In this document: positions 61,072-64,000 of the stretch, one piece after another
Numbering within the stretch: position 1 is the first letter of the stretch
How the letters are laid out: every line of letters starts with the position of its first letter
Assembly: GCF_001273775.1 (NCBI RefSeq)
Contig: NZ_CP011801.1
Span: 2,148,001 to 2,212,000 of the forward strand
DNA from: Nitrospira moscoviensis
GTDB taxonomy: Bacteria; Nitrospirota; Nitrospiria; Nitrospirales; Nitrospiraceae
DNA: 64,000 nt
Direction of reading: 5' to 3'
Program-made: the position numbers and the translations under genes
The notes under the pieces: generated by a model
Told to the model about the DNA's origin: nothing
Database searches by the model: none
What the model saw: the letters and a program-made list of their open reading frames with translations, nothing else

Positions 61072-61156
61072 GGTCTATCCGGTCTGTCTGGTCTATTTGG
61101 TCCTTCTCGTCAGCAATCAGCCCTTCGACTCGGCTCAGGGCCGTGAGCCTGTCGAA
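61072..61156. repeat. Nine-nt tandem repeats plus dispersed hairpin in front of the FGE-like gene
   Basis: GGTCTATCC, GGTCTGTCT, GGTCTATTT and GGTCCTTCT are four tandem 9-nt units at 61072-61107. At 61124-61156, TTCGAC/GTCGAA and GGCTC/GAGCC arms form a hairpin of the CCTTCGAC family. These fill the gap before the gene starting at 61190. Confidence 0.65.
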
Positions 61157-61189
61157 CGGCCATCAGTCAGCTCCCAGATCCACGGCGAT

Positions 61190-61987
61190 ATGGCGCTCGT
61201 GCCGGCCGGCGAGTTCACGATGGGAACGCCTGAGGGAACGGACGGGTTGCCGGATGAACGTCCCGAGCGCCGGGTGTATCTGGGCACCTTCCTGATCGAT
61301 CGATTCGAAGTCACGAATCGGTCGTACGCCGCCTTTGTCGAAGCCACCGGTCATCGCACGCCGACCAATACCAAGCCGTCCGTTACGCTGTGGAACAACG
61401 GAGGTCCGCTCCCGGGCATCGAAGACCATCCGGTGGTCAATGTCAGCTGGACCGATGCGGACGCCTTTTGCCGCTGGGCCGGCAAACGGCTTCCGACGGA
61501 AGCCGAATGGGAGAAAGCGGCGCGGGGAACCGACGGCCGCCGCTATCCCTGGGGGGCGGAGTGGGACATCGCCAAAGCGAACAGCGCCAGCTACTGGGCC
61601 GGGCGCACCGTGGAATTTCAGAGCAGCGCCGACTGGGACGCGTTTTGGCTGAAAGGAGACGGCGCGCGCCTTTCGAGAGAAAAGGGTGTGAACGGCGAAG
61701 TGCTGACGCTGCCGGTCGGCAGCTTTCCGAACGGCGCGAGCCCCTACGGCCTGCTCGACATGGCAGGGAACGCCGCCGAATGGGTCGCCGATTGGTACGA
61801 TCCCAACTACTACAAATCAGCGCCGTTGTCGGACCCGCCGGGCCCGTCCAGAGGCGCGATCAAAGCCATGCGCGGCGGATCCTGGCTCAAGCCGGCGGTC
61901 AGCCTGCGAACGACGGATCGGGACTGGGGCGTCATGGACAGCAGGCCCAGCGGCACAGGATTTCGTTGCGCCAAAGATGCGCACTGA
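61190..61987 (+). CDS. Formylglycine-generating enzyme/SUMF1-type protein
   Basis: The ATG at 61190 gives 265 residues of a near-complete FGE-sulfatase domain: MALVPAGEFTMGTPEG, DRFEVTNRSYAAFVEATGHR, PVVNVSWTDADAFCRWAGKR, LPTEAEWEKAARG, YGLLDMAGNAAEWVADWYD and MRGGSW. Relatives include NirV and EgtB-type proteins. The copper-binding active Cys pair of true FGEs is not evident, so it may be a non-catalytic scaffold. The upstream frame runs through the dispersed repeats without stop, so an original signal peptide may have been displaced. Confidence 0.85.
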   Translation: MALVPAGEFTMGTPEGTDGLPDERPERRVYLGTFLIDRFEVTNRSYAAFVEATGHRTPTNTKPSVTLWNNGGPLPGIEDHPVVNVSWTDADAFCRWAGKRLPTEAEWEKAARGTDGRRYPWGAEWDIAKANSASYWAGRTVEFQSSADWDAFWLKGDGARLSREKGVNGEVLTLPVGSFPNGASPYGLLDMAGNAAEWVADWYDPNYYKSAPLSDPPGPSRGAIKAMRGGSWLKPAVSLRTTDRDWGVMDSRPSGTGFRCAKDAH

Positions 61988-61988
61988 T

Positions 61989-62031
61989 CCTTCGACAAGC
62001 TTCCTTCGACACGTTCAGGACAGGCCCTTCG
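61989..62031. repeat. Dispersed repeat, two CCTTCGAC units
   Basis: CCTTCGACAAGC (61989-62000) and CCTTCGACACGTTCAGGACAG (from 62003) are further copies of the family at 58498 and 61122, again located just behind a stop codon. Confidence 0.5.
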
Positions 62032-62055
62032 TCGGACAGAGAACAGGTTCTTTGC

Positions 62056-63393
62056 TCACGCGAACAGACCCACCGGCGTGTGAGTGTAGCCGGGGAATAC
62101 GGCTGCCAGGTCGCCGGCGCCTACGCCGAAATGTTTGCTGAGCACGTCGGCATACAGATCTCTGAACTCCACCGTCGCCCTGAGGTACCGCCCGCTGTCC
62201 AGATTGGCGTCGGCCAACGAGCCCGGCCATCCCGCCGCGCCGTGGTACAAGCCGCCCTTCATTGACCCGCCGATCAGGAACCAGGTCGACGCTTTCCCGT
62301 GATCCGTGCCTCCGCTGGCGTTCTGGCGCACCGTCCGGCCGAACTCCGTGCATGTCAGCAGCACCACGTTGCTCATCAGCGGCCCCAGATCGTCGACGAA
62401 GGCGCGGATCCCGCCGGCAAAGTCCGCCAGGCGGCCGGCCTGCCGGTTGGCCGCGGTCCCGCCGCCGCCCTGATCGTCGTGTGTGTCCCACCCACCGATA
62501 TCCACGGTCGCCACTTCAAGCCCGAGCCCGGAGCGGATGATATGGGCCAAGTCCCACATTTCGCGCCCGAAGGTCGTAGCGGGATAGGTCGCGCCGTTCT
62601 GCGGCGCGGCCGGACCGATGCCTTCGATCGCCGCGACGCGGGCCAGCATGTCGGGGCCCAAAGCATGGAGGCTGTTCCGCGCCGGGTTGGTGGACGTCGA
62701 CGCGGGGTCTTGTGCGTAGATGGCCCGGAAGTTCGAGTCCAACGTCGCACGGGATTGACCCAGCCGCGTGAAGCTCACCGAGGCGAGATCGGTCAGGGAC
62801 GGCACCAAGACGGAGCCTCGGAGCGACTTGGCGACATCGTCGCCGATCGACGCCGCCCGCATGGCGGCCGCGCCGGCGGCGGGCACGGCCGCGAGATAGC
62901 GGTTGAGCCATCCGTCGCGGAGCTGGAAGAACCCGTGCTCGATGGTGTCCTGATCGGTGAAATGCGATTGTGTGCTGCCGGCGAATCCCACCGCCGTCAC
63001 GATCGCCAGCCGGCCGCCGGTGAACAACGAATGCAGCGGCAGGATCGAGGGATGCATGGCGAAGCCGGTGCCCGGTAAATCGAGACCCGCGCCGTCCCCC
63101 GATCCCGGCGGAGGAATCCCGATCCCGCCTCCGGTCGAGCGCGGGCGGGCGGCGTAGTACTGCGGGTCGGTGTAGGGAACGATCGTGTTCAAGCCGTCAT
63201 TGCCGCCCCGCTGAAAGATCACGACGAGGGTCTTGCCGGCATTCGTCGCGGCGTACGACCGTCCCGGCAGCAGCACCTCCAGAGGAAACATATTGGCGGC
63301 CAAGGCGGTCGCCGCCATGCCCGCGGCACGTTTAAGCAGGCTTCGCCGCGACATATGTTGGAACGTGGATGAGCAGCAGTGGCAGTGGTCCAT
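62056..63393 (-). CDS. Tat-exported DUF1501 protein
   Basis: ATG 63393 is 8 nt after GGAG and gives 445 residues. A twin-arginine signal is clear (SRRSLLKRAAGMAATALAAN), then the DUF1501 core: TLVVIFQRGGNDGLNTIVPY, FTDQDTIEHGFFQ, GGWDTHDDQGG, TCTEFGRTVRQNASGGTDHG. DUF1501 proteins resemble sulfatase-like alkaline phosphatases and are usually partnered with DUF1800, as here. Probably periplasmic; substrate unknown. Confidence 0.92.
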   Translation of the reverse strand: MDHCHCCSSTFQHMSRRSLLKRAAGMAATALAANMFPLEVLLPGRSYAATNAGKTLVVIFQRGGNDGLNTIVPYTDPQYYAARPRSTGGGIGIPPPGSGDGAGLDLPGTGFAMHPSILPLHSLFTGGRLAIVTAVGFAGSTQSHFTDQDTIEHGFFQLRDGWLNRYLAAVPAAGAAAMRAASIGDDVAKSLRGSVLVPSLTDLASVSFTRLGQSRATLDSNFRAIYAQDPASTSTNPARNSLHALGPDMLARVAAIEGIGPAAPQNGATYPATTFGREMWDLAHIIRSGLGLEVATVDIGGWDTHDDQGGGGTAANRQAGRLADFAGGIRAFVDDLGPLMSNVVLLTCTEFGRTVRQNASGGTDHGKASTWFLIGGSMKGGLYHGAAGWPGSLADANLDSGRYLRATVEFRDLYADVLSKHFGVGAGDLAAVFPGYTHTPVGLFA

Positions 63394-63420
63394 CACAACA
63401 GCTCCTCGCGTGATTCAGGC

Positions 63421-64000
63421 CTACTGGTACAGGTAACGGGGATTCGCTAGCATGGTCCCCAACGTTCGATCCAGGGGCGTTTCGACGCTGGGGTTGTCGA
63501 GGTTGAAGGCCCCGGCGCTACGGAGCGTCGACAGGTAGATCTGATATTCGGAGGCGGTGACCTGCCGATCCATCGTGAGATTCAAGAGGAAGCAAGCACG
63601 TCCTCCTCCGTCTTCAGTCCCATCTGTTTCAGCCACATCCTGGTGAGGCCTCCCGTCGTATCGCTGCCGTAGCGCACGGTCGAGCCGAACCCCGGGATGG
63701 TGGCTTCATAGGCCAAGGCCACTTCATGGAACAGCACGTGCGTATTGAGCCAGTGGTCCGACTTTTCCTTGTAGCCGGTCGGCGGCGGCATCTCGAAGAG
63801 CCCTTGGCCGATGCGGGTCAGCCGGCTCCGGAACGGGTCGCGCGCAGACCACACGCCCAGATTGCGGTACAGGCCGACGACGAATTCCAACGGAGTTTTG
63901 GTCAAGGCCCGATAGTTCCGCACATCACGAAAGTCCGCCGACGTGAAGATCGCGATGAGGACTTTCCTGATGTCCCCGCCCGAATCGCTGAACACGGACG
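63421..64000 (-). pseudogene. Frameshifted, window-truncated DUF1800 gene
   Basis: Two leftward frames encode one DUF1800 protein. The first runs from the window edge to TGA at 63582-63584 (GLFEMPPPTGYKEKSDHWLN … MGLKTEEDVLASS). The second, one base back, continues with FLLNLTMDRQVTASEYQIYL and ends NPRYLYQ. The shift lies near 63585-63600. DUF1800 normally accompanies DUF1501, which follows 24 nt downstream. A true frameshift, programmed event or sequence error are all possible; the N-terminus lies outside the window. Confidence 0.75.

Overview
The window is GC-rich, gene-dense bacterial chromosome. The mix of genes fits a Nitrospira-type member of the Nitrospirota: a full-length class II (B12-dependent) ribonucleotide reductase, full-length MetH, tandem mtaB-miaB, a DUF6335 protein, a large glycosyltransferase/carbamoyltransferase cluster, and stress genes (hemerythrin, Mop-like, DksA-like, DUF421). 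The assignment rests on gene content and protein style only; no 16S or 23S gene is present to confirm it. I see no intact insertion sequence, prophage or CRISPR array.

Layout. 1-5.2 kb: leftward group nrdJ, small protein, ACT protein, rlpA. 5.5-8.1 kb: small membrane proteins and an AmpG-like permease. 8.2-12.4 kb: mtaB and miaB, then a possible sigma-54 unit with a 27-residue membrane peptide and a lipoprotein. 12.4-14.3 kb: DNA/nucleotide quality-control group (mutY catalytic part, separate NUDIX protein, PolB-type exonuclease). 14.4-20.1 kb: PilZ protein, RelBE/ParDE-like pair, NUDIX, rRNA methyltransferase, lon, msrB.

20.1-25.1 kb is the most disturbed region: an attC-like inverted repeat, a cupin gene, a decayed higBA pair, a stand-alone altered 5S rRNA copy, two membrane TPR proteins, and a frameshifted REP-associated transposase with its palindromes. 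25.1-32.7 kb holds a SigZ-like factor, an ArsI/CadI-like dioxygenase, a beta-hydroxyacid dehydrogenase, a decayed DsbA-like gene, an isolated flagellar rod-type protein, a B12-binding radical SAM protein, a 1-Cys peroxiredoxin, tRNA-Pro(UGG), tRNA-Arg(UCU) and DUF6335.

32.8-44.5 kb is one rightward, tightly overlapped glycan cluster: a GT9-GT4 fusion, a GT4 fused to a GmhA-like SIS domain lacking its catalytic motifs, an SDR, a GmhB-like phosphatase, a second GT9, a carbamoyltransferase, GT2, methyltransferase, PIG-L deacetylase and another GT2. Together they look like a pathway for a heptose-type, carbamoylated and deacetylated surface glycan or glycoconjugate; this is the best candidate here for an undescribed system.

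44.7-50.3 kb is a rightward series of stress and metal genes with several tiny or low-complexity secreted proteins. 50.3-51.6 kb is rph-rdgB. 52.0-53.9 kb has a REC-HD-GYP regulator and an unknown protein. 53.9-57.6 kb is metH. 57.7-64.0 kb has envelope proteins, a TenA/CADD-like oxygenase, a formylglycine-generating-enzyme-like protein, a Tat-exported DUF1501 protein and a frameshifted, window-truncated DUF1800 gene. Short dispersed intergenic repeats of at least four kinds punctuate the right half.
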